Assembly (NCBI GenBank): GCA_902636075.1
Contig: CACPQM010000004.1
Location: 1 to 64,000, forward strand
Direction of reading: 5' to 3'
Length of the DNA: 64,000 bases
From: an uncultured Pelagibacteraceae bacterium
GTDB taxonomy: Bacteria > Pseudomonadota > Alphaproteobacteria > Pelagibacterales > Pelagibacteraceae
The notes below the pieces were generated by a model. It was not told the DNA's origin. It worked only from the letters and a program-made list of their open reading frames with translations, and ran no database searches. Positions 44,505-55,597 of the stretch are shown piece after piece. Position 1 is the first letter of the stretch. The number at the start of each line of letters is the position of its first letter. A program made the position numbers and the translations under genes.

Positions 44505-45512
44505 TTGAGTAATTTAAATAAAAAAAGAATTATTTCAGAGCTTAAATATGTGTATTCTGAAAAAAATGCTTTAAGTATAATATTTCAAAATAATGACCTA
44601 TTACTTGGTGTAGCAGGTGAATTTAATAATAACTTAAAGGAATTAGAAAAAATTACAAATACCAGTTTATATTCTAGAGGAAATTCTATCCTAGTAAAAA
44701 GTGATCCTGAAAAGAATAATATAGTTAAAAATGCAATTCAATTTTTAACTGAACAATATTTAAATAATGGAACAATTGAAAAAAAAGATATAATTTCTTC
44801 CATAAATAAATTTATGATTGACGAAAAAAATACTTCTGAAAAAAAAGTAGAATACATTATTAAAACACCAAAAAAATCTGTAATTCCTAGGTCTGAAAAA
44901 CAGAGGGATTATGTAAGAGCTTTAAACGACTCTGAAATAATCATTTCAGCAGGGCCAGCTGGAACTGGTAAAACTTTTTTAGCAGTTGCAGTAGCACTGA
45001 CAATGCTGTTAGAAAAAAAAATAGAAAAAATTATTTTATCAAGACCTGCTGTCGAAGCCGGTGAAAGACTTGGATTTTTACCTGGTGATATGAAAGAGAA
45101 GGTTGATCCATATTTAAGACCATTATATGACTCTTTGTATGATTTATTAGATTTTGAAAAGATACAAAAAAAAATTGAGGTTGGAGATATAGAGATAGCT
45201 CCTCTTGCATTTATGAGAGGCAGAACACTAAAAAATTCATTTGCAATTCTTGATGAGGCACAAAATGCAACTGGTACCCAAATTAAAATGTTTTTAACAA
45301 GAATTGGTGAGAATTCCAAGATAGTTATCAATGGAGATCCATCACAAATTGATTTACCAAATAAATCACTTTCAGGATTAATTAGATCAAAAAAATTACT
45401 CGGACATTTAAAAGAAATTTCAGTAGTTGATTTTGATCATAAAGATGTAGTTAGACATCCACTCGTATCAAAAATTGTTAAGGCATATTCAGATAAAAGC
45501 TCTGAGGGATGA
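44505..45512 (+). CDS. phoH: PhoH-like ATPase
   Basis: 335 aa from a TTG at 44505, one base after the miaB stop; no ATG is available before the conserved region. IISAGPAGTGKTFLAVAVALTML is Walker A, AILDEAQNAT is Walker B, and RPAVEAGERLGFLPGD is typical. The N-terminal third resembles a KH-like RNA-binding domain. The miaB-phoH-ybeY linkage suggests a ribosome/RNA role. Overlaps ybeY by four bases. Confidence 0.93.
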   Translation: MSNLNKKRIISELKYVYSEKNALSIIFQNNDLLLGVAGEFNNNLKELEKITNTSLYSRGNSILVKSDPEKNNIVKNAIQFLTEQYLNNGTIEKKDIISSINKFMIDEKNTSEKKVEYIIKTPKKSVIPRSEKQRDYVRALNDSEIIISAGPAGTGKTFLAVAVALTMLLEKKIEKIILSRPAVEAGERLGFLPGDMKEKVDPYLRPLYDSLYDLLDFEKIQKKIEVGDIEIAPLAFMRGRTLKNSFAILDEAQNATGTQIKMFLTRIGENSKIVINGDPSQIDLPNKSLSGLIRSKKLLGHLKEISVVDFDHKDVVRHPLVSKIVKAYSDKSSEG

Positions 45513-45955
45513 TTAAGGCCCATGTAATATCTGGTCATTCAAATTGGACAAAAATTATTAAAGATCCTAATATTTACTTACATAAAAGACTAAAAGTTTT
45601 ATCAAAAGCACCTTTTTTTAAACATAAAAATCACGAATTTTCTATACTTCTAACTACTAATAGAAAAATGAAAAAGCTAAATTTTAAATTCAGAAAAAAA
45701 AATAAAACTACAGATGTTTTATCCTTTCCTATTAAAATTAAAGAAAAAAAAAAACTTTATGTGGGAGATATAGCAATTAGTTATGAAATAATTGAAAAAA
45801 GATCTAAAGGAACAAATTTTTTTTTAGAGTTTGATAAAGTGTGGATACATGGTTATCTTCATCTAATTGGCTATGATCATAAAAGACCAGACGAATTTAG
45901 AAAAATGGTTAGAAAAGAAAAATTAATATTGAAATATTTTCATAAATTAAATTGA
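45509..45955 (+). CDS. ybeY: Endoribonuclease YbeY
   Basis: 148 aa. The zinc site HGYLHLIGYDH (H-x3-H-x5-H) lies near 112-122, and TDVLSFPIK and GDIAISYE are conserved blocks. YbeY acts in 16S rRNA 3'-end maturation and ribosome quality control. It overlaps phoH and lnt by four bases each. The corC gene often found between ybeY and lnt is missing. Confidence 0.95.
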   Translation: MIKAHVISGHSNWTKIIKDPNIYLHKRLKVLSKAPFFKHKNHEFSILLTTNRKMKKLNFKFRKKNKTTDVLSFPIKIKEKKKLYVGDIAISYEIIEKRSKGTNFFLEFDKVWIHGYLHLIGYDHKRPDEFRKMVRKEKLILKYFHKLN

Positions 45956-47475
45956 CTTTAATATACAAAAATCAAATTTTATTATATTCATTTGTATTTC
46001 TATTAGGTTTAATTTCTTCCTTCAGTCTTCCACCTTATGATTTATTTTATCTAAATTTTTTTTCTTACCCAGCTTTTTTGTGGATATTGTTATTGCAACC
46101 TAAAAATAAAATTAAATCATTTAATATTGGATGGATATTTGGTTTTGGTTATTTTATTTCCAATTTATATTGGATAACTAATTCACTTACATTTGAAGAT
46201 ATTTTTAAACCGTTGATACCGTTTGCATTAATTTTAATACCTTTGTTTTTAGGATTATTTTATGGTTTATCAACTTTAACCTTTTCATTTTTAAATCCAC
46301 AAAAAAACTTCATATCAATATTAATATTAGTTACTTCTTTATCTATATTTGAATATATTAGAAGTTTTATCTTTGGAGGTTTCCCGTGGAATTTAATTTC
46401 ATTTAGTTTCGTAAATTATATAGAATTTATTCAATTACTTTCTATAACAGGTACTTATGCTTTTAATTCAATAATTATTTTATTATTTCTACTGCCAACT
46501 ATTTTTCTTTTTAATTACAAAAAAAACTTCAAAATAAGTATATTTATTTTCTCTTTATTACTGTTTTTTACCAATTACCTTTGGGGAAATTTAAATTTAA
46601 GAAATCATGAATTGAATGAGAAAGAAGATTTAGGATTTACTATCAAGATAATTTCTCCAAATATAAATATTAAAAGATATTTTCAAAATGAAAACCCCAG
46701 TGAATTTATTTCTGAATTAATTAATATTTCTGAGCCAAATACTTTAAGTGAAACATTATTTATTTTACCGGAGGGTATTCTTTCAAGTATTTACTATGAG
46801 GATCTTAAAAAATTTCAAAGTTTATTTTCAAATAATTTTTCAAAAAAACATAATATTATTTTAGGTATGAATATATACGAAAACCAAAAAATTTATAATT
46901 CTCTCTTGGTTTTAGATAATGAACTTAATATTTTACACAAATATTACAAAAATAAACTAGTACCATTTGGGGAGTTTTTACCATTCGAAAAAATATTAGG
47001 TAAATTAGGTTTCAAAAAAATTACCCAAGGTTATTATTCTTTTTCAGCAGATAAAAAAAGGAATCCAATTAAATTGTACGATTATAATTTTATCCCACTT
47101 ATTTGTTACGAAGTTATTTACTCTGGTAAAATTAATACAAGTAAAAAAAATTATGATTTTATTTTAAATATATCTGAGGATGGATGGTTTGGAAATTCTA
47201 TCGGTCCATATCAACACTTCTCTCACTCAGTCTTTAGATCGATTGAGGAGGGAAAACCTCTAATAAGATCTTCAAACAACGGAATTTCAGCCTTTGTAAA
47301 TTCAAAAGGTCAAGTACTTGATGAGAATTTAACAAAAAATAAGGGATTTATTGAAATAAATTCTTTTAGAAAGTCTGATAATACTATCTTTAATTTACAT
47401 GGCAATAAGATCTTCTTTTATTTTCTATCCATTTATATTAGTTTAATTTTTTTTTTTAAAACACGGGAGAATTAA
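45952..47475 (+). CDS. lnt: Apolipoprotein N-acyltransferase
   Basis: 507 aa from a TTG that overlaps the ybeY stop. Six or so helices fill the first 200 residues; the nitrilase-like domain supplies the catalytic triad in [10 protein letters not shown] (Glu), [14 protein letters not shown] (Lys) and [11 protein letters not shown] (Cys). It N-acylates lipoproteins at the outer face of the inner membrane, consistent with LptE and the BON and DUF3576 lipoproteins encoded nearby. metK starts on its last base. Confidence 0.93.
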   Translation: MTLIYKNQILLYSFVFLLGLISSFSLPPYDLFYLNFFSYPAFLWILLLQPKNKIKSFNIGWIFGFGYFISNLYWITNSLTFEDIFKPLIPFALILIPLFLGLFYGLSTLTFSFLNPQKNFISILILVTSLSIFEYIRSFIFGGFPWNLISFSFVNYIEFIQLLSITGTYAFNSIIILLFLLPTIFLFNYKKNFKISIFIFSLLLFFTNYLWGNLNLRNHELNEKEDLGFTIKIISPNINIKRYFQNENPSEFISELINISEPNTLSETLFILPEGILSSIYYEDLKKFQSLFSNNFSKKHNIILGMNIYENQKIYNSLLVLDNELNILHKYYKNKLVPFGEFLPFEKILGKLGFKKITQGYYSFSADKKRNPIKLYDYNFIPLICYEVIYSGKINTSKKNYDFILNISEDGWFGNSIGPYQHFSHSVFRSIEEGKPLIRSSNNGISAFVNSKGQVLDENLTKNKGFIEINSFRKSDNTIFNLHGNKIFFYFLSIYISLIFFFKTREN

Positions 47476-48638
47476 TGAAAAAAAATTTTTTATTTACTAG
47501 TGAGTCCGTTTCAGAAGGACATCCGGATAAAGTTTGTGACAGAATTTCAGATATGGTTGTAGACACTTTTTTAGCTTCTGAGCCACAAGCAAGAGTAGCT
47601 TGTGAAACTTTAACGACAACAAATAAAGTTGTATTAGCAGGAGAAGTAAGAGGCCCAGAGCTCAAGCAAGATGAACTAATTTCAAAAGTAAGGGATTGCA
47701 TCAAAGATATTGGTTATGATCAAGATGGCTTTTCTTGGAAAGAACAAACTAAAATCGAAACACATTTACACTCACAATCAGCTGATATTGCTATGGGAGT
47801 AGACTCAGCTGGAAATAAAGATGAAGGTGCTGGAGATCAGGGAATAATGTTTGGTTATGCATGTAACGAAACAGATGTTTTGATGCCGGCCCCAATTCAT
47901 TATTCGCATAAAATTTTGAGATTAATGGCTGAAGATAGAAAATCAGGAAAGTTAAATGGAATAGAACCAGACTCAAAAAGTCAAATTACCATCGAATATA
48001 AAGATGGTATGCCTGCTGCTGTGACATCAGTAGTGATTTCTACACAACATTCAAAAGATGTTAACTTGGCTAAAGTTAAAGAACTTTGTATGCCATATAT
48101 AGAAAGATCTATTCCTAAAAATTTATTAGGTAGCCTTGATGAAAACGAGATTTATATAAATCCTACTGGAAATTTTGTAATTGGAGGTCCAGATGGAGAT
48201 AGTGGATTAACAGGGAGAAAAATTATAGTTGATACCTATGGAGGTGCCGCACCACATGGAGGAGGAGCTTTTTCTGGAAAAGATCCAACAAAAGTTGACA
48301 GATCAGCAGCATATGCATCAAGATACTTAGCCAAGAATGTCGTTGCATCAAAAATTGCAGACAAATGTTTAATTCAATTAGCTTATGCTATAGGAGTGTC
48401 CAAGCCTCTGTCAATTTATGTAGATTTATTCGACAATGATGATGAAAAAAATTTACATGTAGAAAAACTCATTAAGGAAAACTTTGATCTAAGTCCAAGA
48501 GGAATTAGAGAAATGCTTGGTTTGAATAAACCCATATATGAAAAAACTGCAGCTTATGGTCATTTTGGAAGGATACCTGAAAATGATGGATCATTTTCAT
48601 GGGAAAAAACAGACAAATCTGGAGTTTTTAGTAAGTAA
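47475..48638 (+). CDS. metK: S-adenosylmethionine synthetase
   Basis: 387 aa. [20 protein letters not shown] (5-24), [12 protein letters not shown] and [19 protein letters not shown] are the MAT signatures. It makes SAM from methionine and ATP, supplying MiaB, RsmG, RsmI and others. Its ATG overlaps the lnt stop, so no riboswitch fits directly in front. The trmB and rimP genes that usually lie between metK and nusA are absent. Confidence 0.97.
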   Translation: MKKNFLFTSESVSEGHPDKVCDRISDMVVDTFLASEPQARVACETLTTTNKVVLAGEVRGPELKQDELISKVRDCIKDIGYDQDGFSWKEQTKIETHLHSQSADIAMGVDSAGNKDEGAGDQGIMFGYACNETDVLMPAPIHYSHKILRLMAEDRKSGKLNGIEPDSKSQITIEYKDGMPAAVTSVVISTQHSKDVNLAKVKELCMPYIERSIPKNLLGSLDENEIYINPTGNFVIGGPDGDSGLTGRKIIVDTYGGAAPHGGGAFSGKDPTKVDRSAAYASRYLAKNVVASKIADKCLIQLAYAIGVSKPLSIYVDLFDNDDEKNLHVEKLIKENFDLSPRGIREMLGLNKPIYEKTAAYGHFGRIPENDGSFSWEKTDKSGVFSK

Positions 48639-48694
48639 ATATTGTTGAAAATCAATTAAAAATAACTATATTCCAATTATATTGTTGAAATTTC

Positions 48695-48722
48695 AAAAAT
48701 GGGCTTAGGCCCATTTTTTTTT
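48695..48722 (+). terminator. Terminator hairpin directly upstream of nusA (possible attenuator)
   Basis: Perfect 10-bp stem AAAAATGGGC / GCCCATTTTT, loop TTAG, followed by a T-run. It ends only 12 bp before the nusA ATG. It terminates metK transcripts and, if nusA is transcribed from upstream, would sit in its leader as an attenuator. Confidence 0.9.
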
Positions 48723-48734
48723 GGATGAAAAAAT

Positions 48735-50288
48735 ATGTTAAATAGAAGAGCTGATAAACTTGAATTATTGAGAATTGCCGAAGCTGTTGCTTTGGAAAAA
48801 TCTATTGATAAAGAACTCATAATTGACTCAATGGAGACAGGTATTGCCAAAGCGGCAAAGTCAAAATTTGGTTCAGATAACGAAATTAAAGTAGAAATTA
48901 ACAGAGATAATGGAGATATAGGTATATTCAGAAGATTAAAAATTGTAGAAAAACCAGAAAATTCAAATATAGAAATCACCCTAAAAGATGCAATAAAACT
49001 AAATCAATTAAACAAAGATAAAAATATTGGAGATGAGGTTTTGCAACCTTTACCTTCTTTTGATTTTGGAAGAATTGCAGCTCAAACTGCTAAGCAAGTA
49101 ATTAGTTTTAATGTTAGAGAGGCTGAAAGAGAAAGGCAATTTAACGATTTCATTGAAAAAAAGGATACAATTTTAAGTGGAATTGTAAAAAGATTAGAGT
49201 TCGGCAATGTAATTGTTGATCTTGGAAGAACTGAAGCAATAATTCAAAAAAATGAAATGATACCACGTGAAAATATTAAAGCGGGAGATAGAGTTAAAGC
49301 ATACTGCTTAGATGTTAGAAGAGAGCCAAGAGGACAACAAATTTTTTTATCAAGGGCGCACCCAAAATTCATGGAAAAATTATTTGTTCAAGAAGTCCCA
49401 GAAATTTATGATGGTTTAATAGAAATTAAATCATCATCGAGGGATCCAGGAAGTAGAGCAAAAATTTGTGTCAAAGCGATAGATACATCATTAGATCCCG
49501 TAGGTGCATGCGTTGGAATGAGAGGTAGTAGAGTTCAAGCAGTAGTAAATGAACTTCAAGGAGAAAAAATAGACATAGTAAATTGGTCAGAAGATCCAGC
49601 TATTGTAGTATCTAATGCACTATCACCTGCTGAAGTGCAAAGAGTAAATGTCGATAATGATTCAAAAAAACTAGACGTAATATTAACAGAAGAAAATCTA
49701 AGTAAAGCTATCGGTAGAAGAGGTCAAAATGTCAGATTAGCTACAAAATTATTAAATTATGAAATTAATATAATGACAGAGCAGGAAGATTCTGAAAAAA
49801 GACAATTGGAATTTAAAGAGAAAACTGACAATATTGTCAAAAACCTAGAATTAGACGAAACATTAGGACAACTTCTAGTGGCCGAAGGATTTTCATCAAT
49901 AGATGATATTAAGGATAGTTCATTAGATTCACTTTTAAAAATAGAGGGTATTGACGAAAACACTTCGAAAGAATTAATTGAAAGAGCAAAAGAATTTCAT
50001 GCAAAAGATCAAGAAGAAATCTCTAAGAGAATAAGAGATCTTGGTTTAGAAAATGACCTAATAAATCATGAGGGATTAACCCCTGGGATGCTGGTTACTT
50101 TAGGAGAACAAAAAGTTTTGACCTTAACAGATTTAGCAGACTTAGCATCAGATGAACTTACAGGCACTTATGATGTTGTTAAAGGTGAAAGGGTAAAAAT
50201 TAAAGGATGTCTGGAGGATTTTGCTCTATCAAAACAAGAAGCTGACAATTTAATCATGTCGGCAAGAGATAAAGTTTACAAAGATTGA
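48735..50288 (+). CDS. nusA: Transcription termination/antitermination protein NusA
   Basis: 517 aa. NusA_N (1-125), S1 domain (KKDTILSGIVKRLEFGNVIVDLG), KH1/KH2 (DPVGACVGMRGSRVQAVVNEL and EENLSKAIGRRGQNVRLATKL), then two C-terminal helix-hairpin-helix repeats from about 365. It binds RNA polymerase and modulates pausing and termination. It starts a run nusA-infB-rbfA-rpsO-pnp. No rimP precedes it and no ylxR follows it. Confidence 0.97.
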   Translation: MLNRRADKLELLRIAEAVALEKSIDKELIIDSMETGIAKAAKSKFGSDNEIKVEINRDNGDIGIFRRLKIVEKPENSNIEITLKDAIKLNQLNKDKNIGDEVLQPLPSFDFGRIAAQTAKQVISFNVREAERERQFNDFIEKKDTILSGIVKRLEFGNVIVDLGRTEAIIQKNEMIPRENIKAGDRVKAYCLDVRREPRGQQIFLSRAHPKFMEKLFVQEVPEIYDGLIEIKSSSRDPGSRAKICVKAIDTSLDPVGACVGMRGSRVQAVVNELQGEKIDIVNWSEDPAIVVSNALSPAEVQRVNVDNDSKKLDVILTEENLSKAIGRRGQNVRLATKLLNYEINIMTEQEDSEKRQLEFKEKTDNIVKNLELDETLGQLLVAEGFSSIDDIKDSSLDSLLKIEGIDENTSKELIERAKEFHAKDQEEISKRIRDLGLENDLINHEGLTPGMLVTLGEQKVLTLTDLADLASDELTGTYDVVKGERVKIKGCLEDFALSKQEADNLIMSARDKVYKD

Positions 50289-50298
50289 GAGATGAAAA

Positions 50299-52509
50299 AT
50301 GGAGAAAAAAAAATTAAAGTTATCAATATCAGGAAGTACAAAAAAAACTTTTAACAGTATAGAGCAAGCAAAATCAATATCGAAAAACACTGTTGTAATA
50401 GAGAAAAGAAATATTAAATTTCCAAGAAAGCCACAATTTTTAAAACAAAATTCTGAAAGTTTTAAACAAATTAAAACTGTTCAAAAGACAAACAACTTTA
50501 CCAAACCTTCATCACCTTCTTCAGATTTTGAAAAGAGAAAATTAGCGGAACAAAGAGCTACAAGAAGACTGAAAGGTGAGAATATACAAAAAGAGAATAA
50601 ATCAAATAAGCTTAGTGGAAAAAGAAGAGAACTCAAATTAACTATTTCTAGAGCATTAAGTGACGATCATACAGAGACTAAATCTAGAAGTTTAGCTTCT
50701 TTAAAAAGGGCTAAGCAAAAAGAAAATAGAAATTTATACCAAGAAGAAAATAAAGATAACTTTACTCAAGTAAAAAGAGAGGTAAATCTTCCAGAAGTAA
50801 TAACAATCAAAGAGTTAGCCAATAGAATGGCAGAGCAATCTAGTAGTATTATTAAGCATTTGCTTGGCATGGGAGTGACAGTAACTATAAATAATACAAT
50901 TGATGCTGATACGGCAGAATATTTGGTAAAAGAATTTGGTCACAATCCTATTCGTGAGAAAAAAGCAGAAGATATAATTGAAAAAATAAAAGAGGTAAAA
51001 TCAGAAAATTTAAAAAATAGAGCTCCAATAGTTACTGTGATGGGTCACGTTGATCATGGTAAAACTTCAGTTTTAGATGTTTTAAGAAAAGCCAATGTAG
51101 TTTCTGGTGAATTTGGTGGTATTACTCAACACATTGGAGCTTATCAGATCAATCACCAAAATAATAAAATCACATTCATTGATACACCGGGACATGCAGC
51201 ATTTACAGAAATGAGAGCTAGAGGCTCTAAGTTAACAGATATTGTTATTTTAGTTGTAGCAGCAGATGATGGAGTTAAACCACAAACCATAGAGTCAATT
51301 AAACATGCAAAGGCAGCAAAAGTACCTATAGTTGTTGCTATAAATAAATGTGACCTTCCCGAGGCAGATCCGCAGAAAATAAAAAATCAACTTCTAGAAT
51401 ATGAATTAATTTCCGAGGATTTATCTGGAGATACTTTAATGGTTGAAATCTCAACAAAAACTAAAAATAATTTAGATAAGTTGGTTGAGTCTGTTTTGTT
51501 ACAAGCGGAATTATTAGATTTGAAAACAGATTTTGAAACAGATGCCAAAGGTATTGTTTTAGAGTCTAAAATAGATATTGGAAGAGGCCCGGTCGCAAAC
51601 ATTGTTGTAACTGCTGGCACTCTTAAAAAAGGGGATTATTTTGTTAGTGGATTAAAATGGGGGAAAGTAAGAGCAATAATAAATGATCAAGGTAAAAACA
51701 TTGATAAGGCTGAACCAGCTACCCCAATTGAGATTATAGGTATTAATGGTGCAGCTAGATCTGGTGATGATTTTATTGTTTTATCAAATGAAAAAGAAGC
51801 TAAATCCCTATGTGAAGCAAGAGTTGAAGAATCAAAAGATGACAAAATTCCTCTTAATTTTGTCACACAAGATTCTGCTTTTCAGAACTCAATATCAGAG
51901 GAATTAAATATAATTATTAAATCTGATGTTCATGGTTCATCAGAGGCAATCAAAAATGCCATAGATCAAATTAAACATGACGAAGTAAAACCAAAAATTC
52001 TTCTTTCAGATATAGGAATGGTTACTGAAACAGATGTAACTTTGGCAAAAGCATCAAATGCAGTAATAATTGCATTTAACGTAAAGCCAAGCAAAGAAGC
52101 TAAGAAAAGAGCTGAACAAGAAAAAATTTCAATTTCGTCCTATAATATTATTTATGAGGTTTTAGACTTCATTAAGGGTAAGATGGCAGGATTACTTTCG
52201 CCAGATGTAGAGGAAAAAATTATTGGGAGTGCTGAAATATTAGAAATATTTAAAGTTTCAAAAGTTGGTAAAGTAGCTGGATCTAAGGTTGTTGAGGGAG
52301 AAATAACTCAGAACTCTAGTGCAAGAGTTATAAGAGATGGAGCTATAATATTTAATGGAAAAATTGGTTCTATATTTAGAGAAAAAGATCAAACTAAACA
52401 GGTCTCGGCTGGTTTAGAATGTGGAATTACTCTTAAAGACTTCGCTGACTATCAAAAAAAAGATATCATTGAAGTTTATAACGCAACAATTACTGAAAGA
52501 ACAATTTAA
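50299..52509 (+). CDS. infB: Translation initiation factor IF-2
   Basis: 736 aa, short for IF-2 because the N-terminal charged region is only about 170 residues. IF2_N (EVITIKELANRMAEQSSSIIKHL), then the G domain: GHVDHGKTSVLD (G1), DTPGHAAF (G3), NKCD (G4), followed by domains II-IV. It positions initiator tRNA on the 30S subunit. Starts 10 bp after nusA and abuts rbfA. Confidence 0.97.
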   Translation: MEKKKLKLSISGSTKKTFNSIEQAKSISKNTVVIEKRNIKFPRKPQFLKQNSESFKQIKTVQKTNNFTKPSSPSSDFEKRKLAEQRATRRLKGENIQKENKSNKLSGKRRELKLTISRALSDDHTETKSRSLASLKRAKQKENRNLYQEENKDNFTQVKREVNLPEVITIKELANRMAEQSSSIIKHLLGMGVTVTINNTIDADTAEYLVKEFGHNPIREKKAEDIIEKIKEVKSENLKNRAPIVTVMGHVDHGKTSVLDVLRKANVVSGEFGGITQHIGAYQINHQNNKITFIDTPGHAAFTEMRARGSKLTDIVILVVAADDGVKPQTIESIKHAKAAKVPIVVAINKCDLPEADPQKIKNQLLEYELISEDLSGDTLMVEISTKTKNNLDKLVESVLLQAELLDLKTDFETDAKGIVLESKIDIGRGPVANIVVTAGTLKKGDYFVSGLKWGKVRAIINDQGKNIDKAEPATPIEIIGINGAARSGDDFIVLSNEKEAKSLCEARVEESKDDKIPLNFVTQDSAFQNSISEELNIIIKSDVHGSSEAIKNAIDQIKHDEVKPKILLSDIGMVTETDVTLAKASNAVIIAFNVKPSKEAKKRAEQEKISISSYNIIYEVLDFIKGKMAGLLSPDVEEKIIGSAEILEIFKVSKVGKVAGSKVVEGEITQNSSARVIRDGAIIFNGKIGSIFREKDQTKQVSAGLECGITLKDFADYQKKDIIEVYNATITERTI

Positions 52510-52875
52510 ATGAAACACTTAGGCAAACCTATAACACAGAGACAACTAAGAGTTGGTGAAATGATTAAGCAAGCTTTAGGAATACTTTTTATAAGAGATG
52601 AAGCAAAAATACCAAATTTATCTACAAAGGAAATCACCGTTACAGAGGTTAGAATGTCACCAGATCTAAAAACAGCAAAAATATTTGTAATGCCTTTGGG
52701 GGGAAAAAATACTGAGGAAGTTATAGAAAAGTTAAAAATATCATCGTTTGCTATAAGAAAAGTTTTATCAAAAAAAATTATAATGAAGTTTTTACCAAAA
52801 CTTTTCTTTGTGAAGGATGATTCTTTCGATTATGCAGAAAAAATAGAAAATTTAATTAAACAAACAAACAAATAA
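52510..52875 (+). CDS. rbfA: Ribosome-binding factor A
   Basis: 121 aa with the KH-like RbfA fold: QRQLRVGEMIKQALGILF (9-26), EVRMSPDLKTAKIFVMPLG and FLPKLFFVKDDSFDYAEKIENL. It assists late 30S maturation. It begins on the base after the infB stop. truB, normally between rbfA and rpsO, is absent. Confidence 0.95.
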   Translation: MKHLGKPITQRQLRVGEMIKQALGILFIRDEAKIPNLSTKEITVTEVRMSPDLKTAKIFVMPLGGKNTEEVIEKLKISSFAIRKVLSKKIIMKFLPKLFFVKDDSFDYAEKIENLIKQTNK

Positions 52876-52887
52876 ATAAAGGAAAAA

Positions 52888-53136
52888 ATGAGAGAAAAAG
52901 TAAAAGAACTACAAATCCACGATAAGGATACAGGATCTTCGGAAGTCCAAATTGGTCAATTAACTGGTAAAATTGAGAGCCTATCGAAACACATAAAACA
53001 GTTCAAAAAGGACAAACATTCATCTGTTGGGCTTTTGAGGGCAGTAAATAGAAGAAAAAAATTGTTAGACTATTTAAAGAAAAATAATATGGAGTCTTAC
53101 AAAGCAGTATTAACAAAATTAAATTTGAGGAAGTAA
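52888..53136 (+). CDS. rpsO: 30S ribosomal protein S15
   Basis: 82 aa, about seven residues shorter than E. coli S15 at the N-terminus. DTGSSEVQIGQLTGKIESLSKHIK and HSSVGLLRAVNRRKKLLDYLKK are the S15 signatures for binding the central domain of 16S rRNA. A ribosome site AAAGGAAAAA precedes the ATG. pnp starts on the next base after its stop. Confidence 0.96.
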   Translation: MREKVKELQIHDKDTGSSEVQIGQLTGKIESLSKHIKQFKKDKHSSVGLLRAVNRRKKLLDYLKKNNMESYKAVLTKLNLRK

Positions 53137-55209
53137 ATGTTCAAAGTAGTAAAAAAAGAAATAGAAGTAGGTGGAAAACAATTAAGTTTAGAAACAGGAA
53201 AGATAGCAAGGCAAGCAGATGGAGCAATTATAGCCCAATGTGGAGAAACAATTGTTTTAGCAACAGTTGTTGGTGCAAAGAAAGTAAATCCAGATATGGA
53301 TTACTTTCCTTTATCTGTTAATTACCAAGAAAAATATTATGCAGCTGGAAAGATACCAGGTGGGTATTTTAAAAGAGAAGCTAGACCTACAGAAAGTGAA
53401 ACTTTAATTTCAAGATTAATTGATAGACCTATCAGACCATTGTTTCCAGATGAATTTAAAAACGAAGTTCAACTATTACCAACAGTAATATCTTATGATA
53501 AAGAGAATGAAGCAGATATTTTATCTATCATTGCATCTTCAGCAGCTTTAGCAATATCAGGAATGCCTTTTATGGGTCCTGTGGGAGCCTCTAGAGTTGG
53601 CTATATTGAAGGAAAGTATGTCCTGAACCCATCCAAGACTGAATTGGAGAAATCCAGATTAGATTTAGTTGTAGCAGGAACTAAAGATGCAGTTTTAATG
53701 GTAGAGTCTGAGGCAAATGGTTTAACTGAAGAAGAAATGTTGAATGCTGTTAAATTTGGTCATGAGGGTTTCGTTCCAATAATAGAAATGATCGAGGATC
53801 TTGCAAAAGAATGTAGAAAGCCCGAGTGGACAGTTGAGAAGAAAGATTTAACCGAAGTAAAAAAGAAATTAGAAGCGGAATTTACTGAAGATTTGAAAAA
53901 AGCTTTCTCTACAAGAGATAAGCAAGATAGATCAAATCAAATTTCCGAAATTAATGAAAAAGCTAAAAAGTTATATGAGGAAAATGAAGCTTACACTGAT
54001 TTAGATGTAAATTCTCAACTTAAAAATTTGGAAAAATCTATTGTGAGAACTGATATTCTTAAAAATAAAAATCGTATTGATGGAAGAGGTCTTGCTGATG
54101 TAAGACCAATTATGTGTGAAGTTGGAATTTTACCAAGAGTTCATGGTTCAGCTTTGTTTACAAGAGGTGAAACTCAAGCAATTGTAACAACTACACTGGG
54201 AACCTCAGATGATGAGCAAAGAATTGAAAGTTTAGATGGATTACAAAAGGAAAGATTTATGTTGCATTATAACTTTCCTCCATTCTCTGTTGGTGAAACT
54301 GGTAGAATTGGAACAGGTAGAAGAGAGATAGGTCATGGTAAGTTAGCATGGAGAGCAATTAATTCCTCACTTCCATCAAAAGAAAGCTTCCCCTACACTT
54401 TTAGGATTGTATCAGAAATCACTGAGTCTAACGGTTCATCTTCAATGGCAACTGTTTGTGGAACTTCACTTGCTCTTATGGATGCGGGTGTTCCGATTAA
54501 AGAGCCAGTTGCTGGAATTGCAATGGGTTTAATAAAAGAAGGTGATGATTTCTCTGTACTGTCAGATATTCTTGGTGATGAAGACCATCTTGGAGATATG
54601 GATTTTAAAGTTGCAGGTACTAAAGACGGAATAACATCATTACAAATGGATATTAAAATTACAGGAATTACATTTGAAATAATGGAACAGGCTTTAAATC
54701 AAGCAAAAGATGGAAGAATTCATATTTTGGGTGAAATGAATAAAGCATTAGACAAATCCAGAGATGATGTTGGAAAACATACTCCAAAAATGGAAAAAAT
54801 TACGGTTGATAAAAAAGATATTGCGGCAGTCATTGGAAAAGGTGGAGCAACAATTAGAGAGATTGTTGAAAAATCTGGTGCTAAAGTTGATGTAAATGAT
54901 GAAGGTGTAGTAACAGTTGCTGCTCCAGATGAAGTATCTAGAAACATTGCTATGCAAATGATCAAAGATATAACTGCTAAAGCTGAACTAAATAAAATTT
55001 ATAACGGGAAAGTTATGAAAATTATGGAATTTGGGGCATTTGTTAATTTCTTAGGAAAACAAGATGGACTTGTTCACATTTCTGAGCTTGCAGATAAAAG
55101 AGTTGCTAAAGTAACTGATGTAGTTAATGAAGGTGACGAAGTTAAAGTAAAAGTTATTGGATTTGATAGAGGAAAAGTTAAATTATCTATAAAGCAGGCC
55201 GCTATATAG
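53137..55209 (+). CDS. pnp: Polyribonucleotide nucleotidyltransferase
   Basis: 690 aa. Two RNase PH domains (the second with [22 protein letters not shown] and [16 protein letters not shown]), then KH ([22 protein letters not shown], about 564-585) and S1 ([30 protein letters not shown]). It degrades RNA phosphorolytically from the 3' end. The rpsO-pnp pairing is general in bacteria. Confidence 0.98.
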   Translation: MFKVVKKEIEVGGKQLSLETGKIARQADGAIIAQCGETIVLATVVGAKKVNPDMDYFPLSVNYQEKYYAAGKIPGGYFKREARPTESETLISRLIDRPIRPLFPDEFKNEVQLLPTVISYDKENEADILSIIASSAALAISGMPFMGPVGASRVGYIEGKYVLNPSKTELEKSRLDLVVAGTKDAVLMVESEANGLTEEEMLNAVKFGHEGFVPIIEMIEDLAKECRKPEWTVEKKDLTEVKKKLEAEFTEDLKKAFSTRDKQDRSNQISEINEKAKKLYEENEAYTDLDVNSQLKNLEKSIVRTDILKNKNRIDGRGLADVRPIMCEVGILPRVHGSALFTRGETQAIVTTTLGTSDDEQRIESLDGLQKERFMLHYNFPPFSVGETGRIGTGRREIGHGKLAWRAINSSLPSKESFPYTFRIVSEITESNGSSSMATVCGTSLALMDAGVPIKEPVAGIAMGLIKEGDDFSVLSDILGDEDHLGDMDFKVAGTKDGITSLQMDIKITGITFEIMEQALNQAKDGRIHILGEMNKALDKSRDDVGKHTPKMEKITVDKKDIAAVIGKGGATIREIVEKSGAKVDVNDEGVVTVAAPDEVSRNIAMQMIKDITAKAELNKIYNGKVMKIMEFGAFVNFLGKQDGLVHISELADKRVAKVTDVVNEGDEVKVKVIGFDRGKVKLSIKQAAI

Positions 55210-55213
55210 ATAA

Positions 55214-55594
55214 ATGACCAAACCATTTATTTTAATTGCTAGAATACGTGTTAAAGAGGGCAAGGTTGAGGAGTATCTAAAGATAGCAAAAGAGGCTGAT
55301 GATGCTGTTAACGCATCAGAGCCAGATATGCTTATTCATACTTTTGACCAAGATCCAACTGATCCATTAGAGTTTACTTGGAGTGAAGTTTACCGAAATA
55401 GTGAAGCAATGCTGCATCATTTAAATAATGCCCCTGTCCAAGCTTATGTTGAAAAGCACAATAAAATTGCGGATAGATTCGAAATAGAGGTCTATGGAAA
55501 TATTACGGAAGAGACTGTCAAGGCAATTAAAGATACAAATATCCCTTTCAAGTATTTTAAAACTACTAATGTTGGTTATACTAGAAAAATATAA
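55214..55594 (+). CDS. Antibiotic biosynthesis monooxygenase (ABM) fold protein
   Basis: 126 aa. FILIARIRVKEGKVEEYLKIAKEA (5-28) followed by WSEVYRNSEAMLHHLNNAPVQAY matches the ABM ferredoxin-like fold, seen in quinol monooxygenases and haem-degrading IsdG types. The particular reaction is not evident. It follows pnp by four bases and ends three bases from convergent msrB. Confidence 0.7.
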   Translation: MTKPFILIARIRVKEGKVEEYLKIAKEADDAVNASEPDMLIHTFDQDPTDPLEFTWSEVYRNSEAMLHHLNNAPVQAYVEKHNKIADRFEIEVYGNITEETVKAIKDTNIPFKYFKTTNVGYTRKI

Positions 55595-55597
55595 TTA

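Noticed and set aside
48725..48745. Six-codon ORF (MKKYVK) between the hairpin and nusA as a leader peptide
   Set aside because: It overlaps the nusA start in another frame and could easily arise by chance.
49261..49275. CACGTG core in nusA as another parS
   Set aside because: The left arm does not match the parS consensus (TACCACGTGAAAA).
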